A DNA stretch of 64,000 nucleotides from Paracoccus sp. (in: a-proteobacteria) (GCF_030538755.1 NZ_JAUNTJ010000006.1:82951-146950); one strand, 5' to 3'; shown: positions 8,931 through 17,549, numbered from the stretch's first letter. Numbers and translations: made by a program. The notes: generated by a model not told the origin, from the letters alone.

Positions 8931-10216
8931 CAGCGATAACCGCCCAGTGCCGGCAGCCATGTGGACAGCGCCGGCACAAAGGTCAGCACCAGCAGAACCA
9001 GCAGCGCCGCGGCCAGAAACGGCGGCAATTCGCGGATCAGCGCGCCCGGCCTTTGCCCGGTGGCGGCGGAAATCACAAAGATCAGCCCGCCCACGGGCGG
9101 TGTCAGCAGCCCAAAGGTCAGGTTCACGATCACGACGATGGCGAAATGGTTCGGCGCAATCCCCAGCGAATAGGCAATCGGCGCAAGGATCGGCACAAGG
9201 ATCATCACCCCCGGCAGCGGGTCCATGAACATGCCAAAGATCAGCAGCAGCACGTTCACCGCCAGCAGGAACATGATCGGCGACAGCTCCAGCGCGACGA
9301 CATGCTGCGCCAGGGCCTGCGGCACGCCCTCGATAATCAGCACCCAGGCAAAGGCGCGGGCGGATGCAAGGATCAGCAGCACCGCCACCGACATGATGGC
9401 CGCGCGGCGCAGCGCATCCCACAGCGCCGCCAGCGACAGGCTGCGATAGATGACCGAGCTGATGACCAGCGCATAGAACACGGCCATCACCGATGCCTCG
9501 GTCGGGGTGGTGATACCGCTGCGGATGCCGCCCACGATCATCACGATCAGCAGCAGCGAGGGCAGGGCATACAGGGATGTGCGCCCGATTTCGCCCCAGC
9601 CGGGGCGGTTGCCGGTGCCGCGATAGTTGCGGCGGCGGCTGATGATGGCGTTGACCACCGCCATGCTGGCCGAAATCAGCAGGCCCGGCAGGATGCCCGC
9701 CATGAACAGCGACCCGACCGAAACCCGCTGATCCTGAAGCGCATAGATAATCATCGTGATCGAGGGCGGGATGATCGGTCCCACCACCGCGCTGGAAATG
9801 GTCAGCGCCCCGGCATAGGCGCGGTCATAGCCACCGCGCTCCATCATGCGGGTCATGATCGCGCCCGGCCCGGCGGCATCGGCCAATGCCGACCCGGAAA
9901 TGCCCGCGAACAGCGTCTGCGACAGCACGTTGGCATGGCCCAGACCGCCGCGCAGATGGCCGACGAATTGCGTGGCAAAGCGCAGCAGCGCCTGCGAAAT
10001 CGCCCCTGCCGACATGATTTCCGCCGCCAGAACAAAGAACGGCACCGCCAGCAAGGGGAAACTGTCGATCCCCGAAAACATTTCCTTGGGGATCACCAGC
10101 AACGGATAGGGGCCAAGGATGCCCAGGGCGACAAAGGCCGACAGCCCCAGCGCAAAGGCCACCGGCACACCGATGGCAACAAAGACCAGAAAGGCCACGA
10201 TCATCAGGGTAATCAT
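8930..10216 (-). CDS. dctM: TRAP transporter large permease DctM
   Basis: A 428-residue integral membrane protein of the DctM family, about 12 membrane segments, normal length. Family hallmarks include the early VPVAFALGLSAF region and the GISGSALADAAGPGAIM motif near residue 107, part of the ion-coupled substrate gate. With DctQ it imports organic acids delivered by DctP using the sodium gradient. It starts 3 bp after the dctQ stop, and its own stop overlaps the start of the secreted C25-like protein, so dctP-dctQ-dctM-secreted protein form one transcription unit. Confidence 0.93.
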   Translation of the reverse strand: MITLMIVAFLVFVAIGVPVAFALGLSAFVALGILGPYPLLVIPKEMFSGIDSFPLLAVPFFVLAAEIMSAGAISQALLRFATQFVGHLRGGLGHANVLSQTLFAGISGSALADAAGPGAIMTRMMERGGYDRAYAGALTISSAVVGPIIPPSITMIIYALQDQRVSVGSLFMAGILPGLLISASMAVVNAIISRRRNYRGTGNRPGWGEIGRTSLYALPSLLLIVMIVGGIRSGITTPTEASVMAVFYALVISSVIYRSLSLAALWDALRRAAIMSVAVLLILASARAFAWVLIIEGVPQALAQHVVALELSPIMFLLAVNVLLLIFGMFMDPLPGVMILVPILAPIAYSLGIAPNHFAIVVIVNLTFGLLTPPVGGLIFVISAATGQRPGALIRELPPFLAAALLVLLVLTFVPALSTWLPALGGYR

Positions 10217-10219
10217 CGG

Positions 10220-10732
10220 TCAGACGGCCTCGTTTTCGTCGCGGTCCAGCCCGTGGCGCAGATAGCGCCGGGCGATCAGCAGCAGATGCACGGTCAGCAG
10301 GGTAAAGCCGACCGGCATGGCCAGATAGACCCATGACATCGACAGCCGCAGCGCCGCCGAGCGCTGGAACTGTGCGCGGGCGGCGTATTCCCAGCCGATC
10401 CAGATCATCGCCGCGAAAAAGCCCAGAAGCAGCAGCAGAACCACCATCCGCAGGCCCCGCGCCACCAGATCGGGCAGCGCGGTTTGCAGGTTGGACAGTG
10501 CGACATGCGCGCCTTCGCGCAGGGCCAGCCCGGCACCCAGAAAGCTCATCCAGATCATCGCATAGCGCGCCACCTCGTCCGCCCATGGCAGCGAGCGGTT
10601 GGTGAAATAGCGCAGGCCCACGTTCCAGCCGACGGTGATGCACATCACCACCAGCAGCGCGATAATGACGGCGGCGTTCAGCGCGACAAAGCCGCGTTCC
10701 AGCCGTCCGATGATCTGGTTGTGCCGGGTCAT
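10220..10732 (-). CDS. dctQ: TRAP transporter small permease DctQ
   Basis: A 170-residue protein with four membrane helices, the usual size for DctQ. The family motif is visible as NVGLRYFTNRSLPWADEVAR near residues 38-57, followed by GAGLALREGAHVAL. It forms the heterodimeric membrane complex with DctM. The start ATG at 10732 overlaps the dctP stop (ATGA); longer in-frame starts lie inside dctP and are rejected. Confidence 0.9.
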   Translation of the reverse strand: MTRHNQIIGRLERGFVALNAAVIIALLVVMCITVGWNVGLRYFTNRSLPWADEVARYAMIWMSFLGAGLALREGAHVALSNLQTALPDLVARGLRMVVLLLLLGFFAAMIWIGWEYAARAQFQRSAALRLSMSWVYLAMPVGFTLLTVHLLLIARRYLRHGLDRDENEAV

Positions 10733-11700
10733 TGCGTGGCGATGATGCTGTCCATCAGTTCCTGCCCGAACTGGCCCTGATAGGTGGCATAGGTGTCGGC
10801 CAGACGATCCTGAAACACCTGTTTTTGTTCGGGCGTCAGGGTGTTCACCTCCATCCCGCGCGCTTGCAGGGTCTCGACGCCCTCGACCTCGACCTGATCG
10901 ACATAGGCGCGCATCGCGGCGGCGGCGGCGTCGCCGGCCTTTTCGAAGGCGGCCTTTTGCGTGTCGTCCAGATCGTTCCACAGCCGCTGCGACACCATCA
11001 CGATGGCCGAGGAATAGACGTGGCCATCAAGGGTCAGGTATTTCTGCACCTCGTTCAGATTGGCCGAGACGATCACCGACAGCGGGTTTTCCTGCCCGTC
11101 GATGGCACCCTGTTCCAGCGCCGGGATCACCTCGGGCCAGGCCATCGGGGTGGGGGCCGCGCCAAGCGCCTCGAAGGCGCGGATGTGGACCGGGTTTTCC
11201 ATGGTGCGGATCTTCAGCCCGGCCATGTCTTCGGGGGTGACGATCGGGTTGCGGTTATTGGTGATATGGCGAAAGCCCTGTTCGCCCCATGCCAGCGCGT
11301 GGGTGCCGACATTATCGAATTTCGCCAGCATATCCTGCCCGATAGGACCGTCCAGCACCTGCCGGGCGTGGTCCATGTCGCGGAACAGGAAGGGGATGTC
11401 GAACACGCCGACCTCGGGGACGAAGTTGGACAGCGTGCCCGAGGACGCGATCATCGCCTCGACCGTGCCCAGTTGCAGGCCCTCGATCACCTCGCGTTCG
11501 CCGCCCAGCCCGGACGAGGGGAAATGCCGCACGGTAAAGGCATCGCCCAGTTCGGATTTCAGCGTTTCCTCAAAGGCGCGGGCACCGGCGCCGTAATGGC
11601 TGTCTTCGGCCAGGGCATAGCCGATCTTGACCTCGGCCGCGCTTGCCATGCTGACACCAAGGACCAGCGCGCTGGCCGTGCAGAAAAAGAACCTTGTCAT
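10729..11700 (-). CDS. dctP: TRAP transporter substrate-binding protein DctP
   Basis: A 323-residue periplasmic binding protein of the DctP family. A signal peptide covers about residues 1-21 (FFFCTASALVLGVSMASAAE). The conserved arginine that clamps the carboxylate of the ligand is in AGLKIRTMENPVH near residue 165, followed by GAAPTPMAWPEV and QGAIDGQENP, both family hallmarks. Three ATGs stand in tandem (11706, 11703, 11700); the third has the best spacing from the GGGAG ribosome site. The ligand is an organic acid, but which one is not readable. Confidence 0.92.
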   Translation of the reverse strand: MTRFFFCTASALVLGVSMASAAEVKIGYALAEDSHYGAGARAFEETLKSELGDAFTVRHFPSSGLGGEREVIEGLQLGTVEAMIASSGTLSNFVPEVGVFDIPFLFRDMDHARQVLDGPIGQDMLAKFDNVGTHALAWGEQGFRHITNNRNPIVTPEDMAGLKIRTMENPVHIRAFEALGAAPTPMAWPEVIPALEQGAIDGQENPLSVIVSANLNEVQKYLTLDGHVYSSAIVMVSQRLWNDLDDTQKAAFEKAGDAAAAAMRAYVDQVEVEGVETLQARGMEVNTLTPEQKQVFQDRLADTYATYQGQFGQELMDSIIATQ

Positions 11701-11838
11701 CATCATCTCCCTTTGTTGCGGGGATTTGGGCCGGACGGGCGCGTGACGTCAAGGCACCTTTTCTGGCAGGTGCGCGGGAATGGTCATATGAATGACATAT
11801 CCATGCGCTTGGTTAAGGGCGCAAAAAAGAGGTTTCCC

Positions 11839-12318
11839 ATGCGCCGCAGCCTGATCGCCCTGAGTGTCGCCCTGTTCCCCGCCATTGCGCTGGCCGCAGA
11901 TGACCACGCCCATCACGTCAGCGAGGCCGGGGGGCTGCGTGTGCTGCACGCATGGACCCCGGCGCGGTCAGCGGGCGATGAGGCGCTGATCTATCTGGAG
12001 GTCGAGAACCTGTCGGGCACCGACGCCACCCTGACCGGCGGCGAGGCATTGGGCAAACCGCTGGAGATCGTCGGTTTCCAATACGGTTCTTCGGGCGAAA
12101 GCTGGGTGGTCCTGCCCGCCCTGCCGCTGCCTGCGGGGCATAAGGTCGCATTGGAGCCGCGCGTGATCGCCCTGCGGCTGGACCGGTTGCCGCAGGCTTT
12201 GGTGGCGGGGGATGAATTGGATATCGAGGTGCGGATCGGCGATGTCCATCTGGATGCCCATGCCGAAATCGGCGCACGAAATGCCAGCGCGCACAGCCAT
12301 GCGGGGCACGCGCATTAA
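11839..12318 (+). CDS. Exported PCuAC-fold-like protein with His-rich termini
   Basis: A 159-residue secreted protein. Signal peptide at about residues 1-20, then a mature start with DDHAHHVSEAGG and a C terminus ending AHSHAGHAH. The middle follows the PCuAC (periplasmic copper chaperone, DUF461) pattern (HAWTPARSAGDEALIYLEVENLSG, then LPAGHKVAL, then LVAGDELDIEV), but the methionine and histidine ligands of true PCuAC are not obvious. The terminal histidine clusters suggest metal buffering, possibly zinc or copper. The start at 11839 has an AAGAGG ribosome site and the signal peptide follows at once; ATGs at 11788 and 11803 are less likely. It is convergent with the metal-type ABC operon. 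Confidence 0.6.
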   Translation: MRRSLIALSVALFPAIALAADDHAHHVSEAGGLRVLHAWTPARSAGDEALIYLEVENLSGTDATLTGGEALGKPLEIVGFQYGSSGESWVVLPALPLPAGHKVALEPRVIALRLDRLPQALVAGDELDIEVRIGDVHLDAHAEIGARNASAHSHAGHAH

Positions 12319-12455
12319 AGGCGAGGTTGCGCCCGAAGGTGCGTATTTTGGCAAACAGGAAGCGGCGGGCGCTGGTTTGATGCTGGTTTTCGTGTTGCCC
12401 GTGATTGTTGGGTTTTGGGCTGCGAAAGTTGTGTGCAGGTGGCTGCGCCGGGGTT

Positions 12456-13763
12456 TTACCCCCGCAAATCGGTCAGCAGCGGGCGGCGGACGGCCATCCA
12501 TGCGGGGACCAGGGCCAGCAGCAGGGTCAGGCTGACGAAGGCGGCAACGAGGTGCAGTTCGGGCCAGCCCAGACGGGCGGCTACCAGCACGTCGGTTCGG
12601 GTGGTGACGATGGTCGAGATGACCCGCGCGGCGATCCAGCCAAGGCCAAGGCCAAGCGTCGCGCCGATCAGGATCAGGGCGGCGGAATAGCTCCAGACGA
12701 CGGCGAAGACAAAGCGCAGCGGGGCACCGACGGCGCGCAGCAGGGCAAGGCTGCGTGCCACCAGCCGCACAAGGATCATCAGCCCGATCAGCACCGACAG
12801 CGTGACCAGCACCTGCGTCAGCACTGCCATCAGCGACATGGCAGACCGGACCTCGCCCATCAGCCCGTGCAGTTGCGACAACACGGTGCCGGGGAAAAAC
12901 GCCATCAGATCGGATCGGGTGAATTGCGAGCGCAGGGCGTAATTGCCCCATAGTTCTGTCGCGCGGACCAGCACGGCGGGGGTGCCGGGCATGTATTCGG
13001 GGATGAAGGGCGGGCCGATGCGGGGATCGCCGGTTTCGTGGCCGTTGGGCAGGCCGTGCACCTCCCACACGCCTTCGACGGGGACCAGAATGGCCCGGTC
13101 CCACGGGCTGCCGGTGGGGGCCATGCGGCCGGTGACGTGATAGCTGAAACCGGCATGGCCGTGATCGTCGGTATCATGCCCGGTGCCGTGTGCGGGGGTA
13201 AAGCTGTCGCCGATGGCGACGGGGGCAAAGGCACCGGCGACGGCCTGATACGCGGTTTCGAACATCTGGCCCTGGGCCAGTGTGCCGGCCAGATGGGTGA
13301 CGAATTCGGCGGTTGTGCCGACGACGGGGGCACCCTGATAGCTGTCGCCAAAGGCGATGGGGGCGGCAAGGGCGACGCCTTGGGTCGTGGCGATTTCGTT
13401 ATATTGCGCGCCCGTGACCAGCGCCATGTCGGACGGTTGCAGATAGACGGCGGCCAGCATCGCGGTGACTTCGCTGCCCGGCGCGGCGACGATCAGATCG
13501 AACGGTTCAGCCGCGCGGGCCGAGCCTTGGCGCAGGCCGCGTTCCTGTGCCAGCAGGCCGACGCCAAGGCCGACCGACACCGCGATCAGCAGCACGAACA
13601 GCGCGTTGACCCATGTGAAGCGGCGCAGCATGGCGGTGGCCAGCGGCAGCGGGCGCAGGCCGCGCAGCACGATCAGCCCGGCGATCAGCCCCGGTGCGAT
13701 CAGGGCCAGCGCGATCAGCGTATCCTGAATGGCGGGGGGCAATCCGGCCCAGAAATCACCCAT
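12456..13763 (-). CDS. ABC transporter permease, FtsX-like, with His-rich periplasmic loop
   Basis: A 435-residue permease of the FtsX/MacB/LolC type: an N-terminal helix near residues 14-34, a second near 50-70, a large periplasmic domain, and three C-terminal helices from about residue 315. The periplasmic part contains a histidine-rich stretch near residues 198-212 (HGTGHDTDDHGHAGF), unusual for LolC/E or FtsX and suggestive of metal handling. The start at 13763 overlaps the end of the ATPase gene by 8 bp. The longer reading frame beginning at 14048 lies inside the ATPase gene and is rejected. Role inferred: membrane half of a metal-related ABC system. Confidence 0.75.
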   Translation of the reverse strand: MGDFWAGLPPAIQDTLIALALIAPGLIAGLIVLRGLRPLPLATAMLRRFTWVNALFVLLIAVSVGLGVGLLAQERGLRQGSARAAEPFDLIVAAPGSEVTAMLAAVYLQPSDMALVTGAQYNEIATTQGVALAAPIAFGDSYQGAPVVGTTAEFVTHLAGTLAQGQMFETAYQAVAGAFAPVAIGDSFTPAHGTGHDTDDHGHAGFSYHVTGRMAPTGSPWDRAILVPVEGVWEVHGLPNGHETGDPRIGPPFIPEYMPGTPAVLVRATELWGNYALRSQFTRSDLMAFFPGTVLSQLHGLMGEVRSAMSLMAVLTQVLVTLSVLIGLMILVRLVARSLALLRAVGAPLRFVFAVVWSYSAALILIGATLGLGLGWIAARVISTIVTTRTDVLVAARLGWPELHLVAAFVSLTLLLALVPAWMAVRRPLLTDLRG

Positions 13764-14439
13764 GGCTGTCCTCGGTGATGCGGCCATCGGCCAATGTGAT
13801 CTGCCGCTGCATCTGCGCGGCCAGCGTGGCGTCATGGGTGACGGTGACAAGCGTGCGCCCGCCCTCGGTCGCCAGTGCCACCAGATCGCGGCCCAGCCGG
13901 TCGGCATTGTCGCGATCCAGCGCGGCGGTGGGTTCGTCGGCCAGAATGACCGGCGGATCGGCGGCCAGCGCGCGGGCCACGGCGATGCGCTGACGTTCGC
14001 CGCCGGAATAGCTGTCCACCGTGCGCGCGCCGGTCTGCGGCAGGCCAAGGCGCGTCAGCCAGCGGGCCGCCGTGTCATGGATGCCGCCCCGCGCCCGTGC
14101 CGGGGAAAAGGCGGCGGCCAGCGCCGCATTGCCAAGGGCCGACAGTTCCTCGAACAGGTGGCAGTCCTGAAAGATCAGGCCAAGGGTTTCGCGGCGAAAG
14201 CGGGCGCGGTCGTCCTGAGACAGGGCGGCGATATCGCGCTCGGCCCACAGCACCTGCCCCGCCGATGGCCGCACCAGCCCGCTGAGGACATGCAGCAGCG
14301 TCGATTTGCCCGCCCCCGATGGCCCGCGCAGGGCGACGGTCTGGCCGCCGGGGATATGCAGCGCCGCGATGTCCAGCAGCACCCGCCCCTGAGGGGTGGT
14401 CACACGCAGATCGTGGATATGCAGGGCGGGCGCGGCCAT
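13756..14439 (-). CDS. ABC transporter ATP-binding protein, LolD/MacB type
   Basis: A 227-residue ATPase. Walker A is GPSGAGKST near residue 37, the Q-loop is LIFQDCHLF, the signature is YSGGERQRIAVARAL and Walker B is VILADEPTAALD. The sequence belongs with the LolD/FtsE/MacB-like ATPases that work with FtsX-type permeases, agreeing with the next gene. The start at 14439 follows the preceding stop by one base (TGACATG); an ATG at 14454 inside the upstream gene would add five residues and cannot be excluded. Middle gene of the three-gene transporter operon. Confidence 0.85.
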   Translation of the reverse strand: MAAPALHIHDLRVTTPQGRVLLDIAALHIPGGQTVALRGPSGAGKSTLLHVLSGLVRPSAGQVLWAERDIAALSQDDRARFRRETLGLIFQDCHLFEELSALGNAALAAAFSPARARGGIHDTAARWLTRLGLPQTGARTVDSYSGGERQRIAVARALAADPPVILADEPTAALDRDNADRLGRDLVALATEGGRTLVTVTHDATLAAQMQRQITLADGRITEDSHG

Positions 14440-14440
14440 G

Positions 14441-14878
14441 TCAGACGCGGGCATAGGTGGCGTCGCTCAGGCGCACCTTGGAATAAAAGCCCAGTTCGGG
14501 ATCGACATGATCGCCCAGTTCCAGCACGCCGTTGACGGTGATCGGCACGTTGAAGGCGATGACATTGACCACACGTTTCGCATAGACCGCCAGAATATCG
14601 TTGGGCCACGGCATCCCCGGTTCGCAGAACGGGCAGACGGCCATCGGGCGGTTGGTCAGCACAAAGAACACCGAATCCGCCTTGAGCGGCGGCGCCATAA
14701 AGCCCCAGATCTCGGTCCGCTTGCCTTCCTGTTCCAGCGCAAAATCGGAAAAGCTCATGTCGCGGTTATACAGTTCACGCAGGCGCGCGGTCTTGTCCGA
14801 GGCGAGGGCGGGCCTGCCCGGCAAGGTCAGACCGGCACCAAAAGCGGGCAGCGAGGTCAAAAGCTGGCGGCGGTTCAT
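14441..14878 (-). CDS. Exported DUF3299-like protein linked to the ABC transporter
   Basis: A 145-residue exported protein. The leader RRQLLTSLPAFGAGLTL starts with a twin arginine, so Tat or Sec export is possible. The core fits DUF3299 as I remember it: IWGFMAPPLKADSVFFVLTN, then a cysteine-containing loop (AVCPFCEPGMPWPN) and a last strand (FNVPITVNGVLELG). CPFC could bind metal or be a redox pair. DUF3299 proteins are repeatedly encoded with LolD-like ATPases and FtsX-like permeases; the zinc-regulated zrg cluster of Vibrio is, from memory, built of comparable parts. First gene of the operon; metal link is inference. Confidence 0.6.
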   Translation of the reverse strand: MNRRQLLTSLPAFGAGLTLPGRPALASDKTARLRELYNRDMSFSDFALEQEGKRTEIWGFMAPPLKADSVFFVLTNRPMAVCPFCEPGMPWPNDILAVYAKRVVNVIAFNVPITVNGVLELGDHVDPELGFYSKVRLSDATYARV

Positions 14879-14916
14879 GGCGGTTCCTTTCGCGCGGGGC
14901 GGGTAAGGTCATGGCG

Positions 14917-14944
14917 AATGGCCCCGACAGATGCCGGGGCCATT
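14917..14944 (-). terminator. Hairpin terminator downstream of the alkaline phosphatase gene
   Basis: Perfect 10-bp stem (AATGGCCCCG with CGGGGCCATT), 8-nt loop, 16 bp after the phosphatase stop on the minus strand. There is no U tract, but the placement fits an intrinsic or partial terminator that separates the phosphatase from the downstream metal-type operon on the same strand. Confidence 0.65.
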
Positions 14945-14960
14945 GCAGTTTGACACAGGA

Positions 14961-16547
14961 TCACTCGGCGGTGACAGCGTGGTGCATGACGTGGAAGATC
15001 ACGTTCTGCTCGACCACGCCGCCGAACAGATGCGCCCAGGGACCGTTGGCAAAGATACCGACATCGGTGCCCGCATGGGTTTCCGACGACATCGGGATCA
15101 GCGCCTGCTGAAGATAGTCGATGTCGGTGGCCTGTTCTTCGGTGATGGTCGGACGGCCTTCCGGCGCGGCAAAGACCGGCGTCGGGGCCTCGGCCTCGGT
15201 CGATTCGGCGGGGGCAGGCGCGGTTGCGTCGGCGGCGATCTGTTCGCCTTCGGGCTGTTCGGGCATGGCCTGTTCCACCAGAATCGAACCCGCGCCGTTC
15301 AGGAAGCCGGCAACGGTATAGGGCTTGCCGTCAGCCGCCAGGTTCGGGTTGCCGGTGTGTTCGACGCCCTGTTCGTTTTCTTCCATGCACAGGCCAAGGA
15401 TGTTGGACCCGCGGCCGCAATAGCCGTTAAAGGCGATGGCGTGTTCATGGTCGGCGGTGACGATAATCAGCGTTTCCTGTGGATCGGTCATCTCGACCGC
15501 CTTGGCGATGGCATCGGCAAAGGCTTTGCCGTCGCCGACGGTGCGGTGCAGGTTGCCATCGTGGTTGGCGTGGTCAACGCGGCCACCTTCGACGTTCAGG
15601 TAAAAGCCGTTTTCGTTGTTCGACAGCGCGGTGATCGCCGCTTCGGTCATTTCCGCCAGCGAGGGTTCGCCGTGACGATCAAGGTCATACAGCATGTGGC
15701 TGGATTCAAACAGGCCAAAGATCGGCGCGTTGGTGGCGCTCAGATCCAGTTCGGCAAAGTCGGTGTCGGCGAAAACGACCTGCGCGCCAGCCGCCTGCAT
15801 TTCCTCGATCATGTTGCGGCCATCGGTGCGCTGACCCGAGTTGCCCTCGACATCGGTCGCATCGGCGGGCAGGAAGGCGCGGCGGCCACCACCCAGGGCG
15901 AGGTCGATCACGCCAGCGTTCATCTGGTCGATCAACTGCGCGGCGATGTCTTTCTGGTCGCAACCCTCGGGCACCTGCGCGTCGGATTCGTAATCGCGAT
16001 GCACGGTGCGGGCGTAAACGGCAGCCGGGGTGGCGTGGGTGATGCGCGCGGTCGAGACGACGCCGACCGATTTGCCCATTTCCGACACGATTTCCGAGAA
16101 CAGCTTGCTGCCGGCATCCGCACCGGCGGCGCAATCGCCCACCGAAACGTGGTCCATGATGTTAATCATGCCGTTCTTGCCTTTGACGCCCGAGTTCATG
16201 GCGCCGGCGGTCGGGGCCGAATCGGCGGTCTGGCCGTTCGAGGTATAGGTCTTGGACAGCGCGACATTGGGGAAACGCTCGTGCGGCTGAACGTAGTCGT
16301 CGCCCAGCCCGCCTTCCAGCTGGCCGGAATACAGACGGATCGCATAGTTCGTGCCGATGCCGTTGCCGTCAGCGGTGAACAGGATCACGTTCTTGGCTTT
16401 GTTGGTGATCGGCTGCACGGCCAGACGTTCCTGAATGGTCGCCTGTGCGTTTTTGAACCAATCGGTGTCGGCCTGCGGCAGGGTTTCGGCGGCAGCCAGC
16501 CCGGCCAGACCAAAGGTCGCGACGGTGGTAAGAAGAAGGGTCTTCAT
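14961..16547 (-). CDS. Alkaline phosphatase, PhoA family
   Basis: A 528-residue periplasmic phosphomonoesterase with a signal peptide (residues 1-20). Active-site parts are all present: metal ligand D60 in LFTADGNG, nucleophile S110 in TADSAPTAGA, EGGRVDHANH and TADHEHA metal-binding segments, and H491 in SETHAGTDVG. An Ala/Pro/Glu-rich segment of about 44 residues (around 429-472) interrupts the C-terminal part just before the last metal ligand; it looks like a flexible insertion or tether. The start at 16547 has GGAG seven bases upstream, whereas the ATG at 16553 is only one base from it. A four-unit Pho box lies 41-84 bp upstream, so expression should rise under phosphate starvation through PhoB. 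Confidence 0.92.
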   Translation of the reverse strand: MKTLLLTTVATFGLAGLAAAETLPQADTDWFKNAQATIQERLAVQPITNKAKNVILFTADGNGIGTNYAIRLYSGQLEGGLGDDYVQPHERFPNVALSKTYTSNGQTADSAPTAGAMNSGVKGKNGMINIMDHVSVGDCAAGADAGSKLFSEIVSEMGKSVGVVSTARITHATPAAVYARTVHRDYESDAQVPEGCDQKDIAAQLIDQMNAGVIDLALGGGRRAFLPADATDVEGNSGQRTDGRNMIEEMQAAGAQVVFADTDFAELDLSATNAPIFGLFESSHMLYDLDRHGEPSLAEMTEAAITALSNNENGFYLNVEGGRVDHANHDGNLHRTVGDGKAFADAIAKAVEMTDPQETLIIVTADHEHAIAFNGYCGRGSNILGLCMEENEQGVEHTGNPNLAADGKPYTVAGFLNGAGSILVEQAMPEQPEGEQIAADATAPAPAESTEAEAPTPVFAAPEGRPTITEEQATDIDYLQQALIPMSSETHAGTDVGIFANGPWAHLFGGVVEQNVIFHVMHHAVTAE

Positions 16548-16587
16548 CGACATGCTCCACAACAAGGTCAGCCTGCGTCTAGCGGCG

Positions 16588-16631
16588 GATTGTGACGGCT
16601 TTGCAGCGGAAATGTGACGGGTTTGTGATGG
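16588..16631 (-). promoter_or_regulatory. Pho box array (four 11-bp units) upstream of the phosphatase
   Basis: Read on the minus strand, four consecutive 11-bp units occur: CCATCACAAAC, CCGTCACATTT, CCGCTGCAAAG, CCGTCACAATC. Each is a 7-bp CCGTCAC-like element plus a 4-bp A/T-rich spacer, the geometry of tandem PhoB sites (consensus near CTGTCAT-N4). It ends 41 bp before the phosphatase start. Three of the four units match well; the third is weaker. Confidence 0.75.
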
Positions 16632-16669
16632 TTGGCGGGGGGGCGTTTTTGGGGTTGTCCCGGCCGGTT

Positions 16670-16683
16670 CCAGTTGCAACTGG
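16670..16683. promoter_or_regulatory. 14-bp perfect palindrome upstream of the VIT-family transporter
   Basis: CCAGTTGCAACTGG is self-complementary with no spacer and lies 66 bp before the VIT-family gene, between it and the Pho box. It could be a dimeric repressor site for the metal transporter. No known consensus is matched with confidence. Confidence 0.35.
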
Positions 16684-16748
16684 CATGGAGCGGTCGTATT
16701 GAAACCGCCTTGCTTGCGGCGATTCCCGCCCCGGACCGGAGTTAGACC

Positions 16749-17456
16749 ATGCGCCATCTGTCCAGTGCTCATTCCGATGATCCGCATTTCATCAGCCGGT
16801 CCAACTGGCTGCGCGCCTCCGTTCTGGGGGCCAATGACGGCATCGTTTCGGTCAGTTCGCTGATCGTGGGCGTGGCTGCGGCGACGCCCGATCCGGCCAC
16901 GGTGGCGCTGGCGGGCGTGGCCGGGCTGACCGCCGGGGCCATGTCGATGGCGGCGGGGGAATATGTCTCGGTCAGTTCGCAGACCGACATCGAACGGGCC
17001 GACATGCGGCGCGAGCTTGAGGCGCTGGAAAGCGACCCCGACGGCGAGATGGCCGAACTGGCCGCGATCTGGCGCGACCGGGGCCTGTCGGATGAAACGG
17101 CGCAAAAGGTTGCATGGGAACTGACCCATCACGACGCGCTTGGCGCGCATATGCGTGACGAACTGGGCCTGACCGAGGCGCTGGCCGCCAATCCGTTGCA
17201 GGCGGCGCTGGCATCCGGGCTGACCTTTTCGGCGGCGGCGGCCATGCCGGTCGCGGCCAGCTTGCTGGCGCCTGCGGGGCAGATCATCCCGGCGGTGCTG
17301 GTGGTGACGCTGCTGGCGCTGGTTTTGCTGGGCGCGATCGGTGCGCGGGCGGGCGGTGCGCCGATGGGGCGCGCGATCTTGCGGGTGGTCATCTGGGGCG
17401 GCTTTGCCATGGCCGTGACGGCGGGCGTCGGGCGGCTGTTCGGCGTCAGCGTCTGA
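16749..17456 (+). CDS. VIT1/CCC1-family iron/manganese transporter
   Basis: A 235-residue membrane protein of the vacuolar iron transporter family. The first helix motif SNWLRASVLGANDGIVSVSS (about residues 18-37) and GLTAGAMSMAAGEYVSVSSQ (about 60-80) are near-invariant family signatures carrying the metal-translocating residues. A cytoplasmic three-helix metal-binding region with Glu/Asp-rich sequence follows (about 85-150), then three more helices. Bacterial members export or sequester Fe(II) or Mn(II). It is divergent from the phosphatase gene and appears to be a single-gene unit. Confidence 0.88.
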   Translation: MRHLSSAHSDDPHFISRSNWLRASVLGANDGIVSVSSLIVGVAAATPDPATVALAGVAGLTAGAMSMAAGEYVSVSSQTDIERADMRRELEALESDPDGEMAELAAIWRDRGLSDETAQKVAWELTHHDALGAHMRDELGLTEALAANPLQAALASGLTFSAAAAMPVAASLLAPAGQIIPAVLVVTLLALVLLGAIGARAGGAPMGRAILRVVIWGGFAMAVTAGVGRLFGVSV

Positions 17457-17549
17457 TTTCCGGCGCGGCTTAACGGTTTCTCAAGCCCCGTGGGGTTAAC
17501 CTGCCCTTTCCTTGCCGCGAATCTGGCGCGGTGTGAAAAGGGGGGACGG

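Noticed and set aside
9053-10336. 427-codon frame opposite dctM
   Set aside because: Composition (His, Gln, Asp, Arg runs) is that of an antisense shadow, while dctM is certain.
14931-16595. 554-codon rightward frame opposite the alkaline phosphatase
   Set aside because: Lacks a start context and domain; the phosphatase on the other strand has complete active-site motifs.
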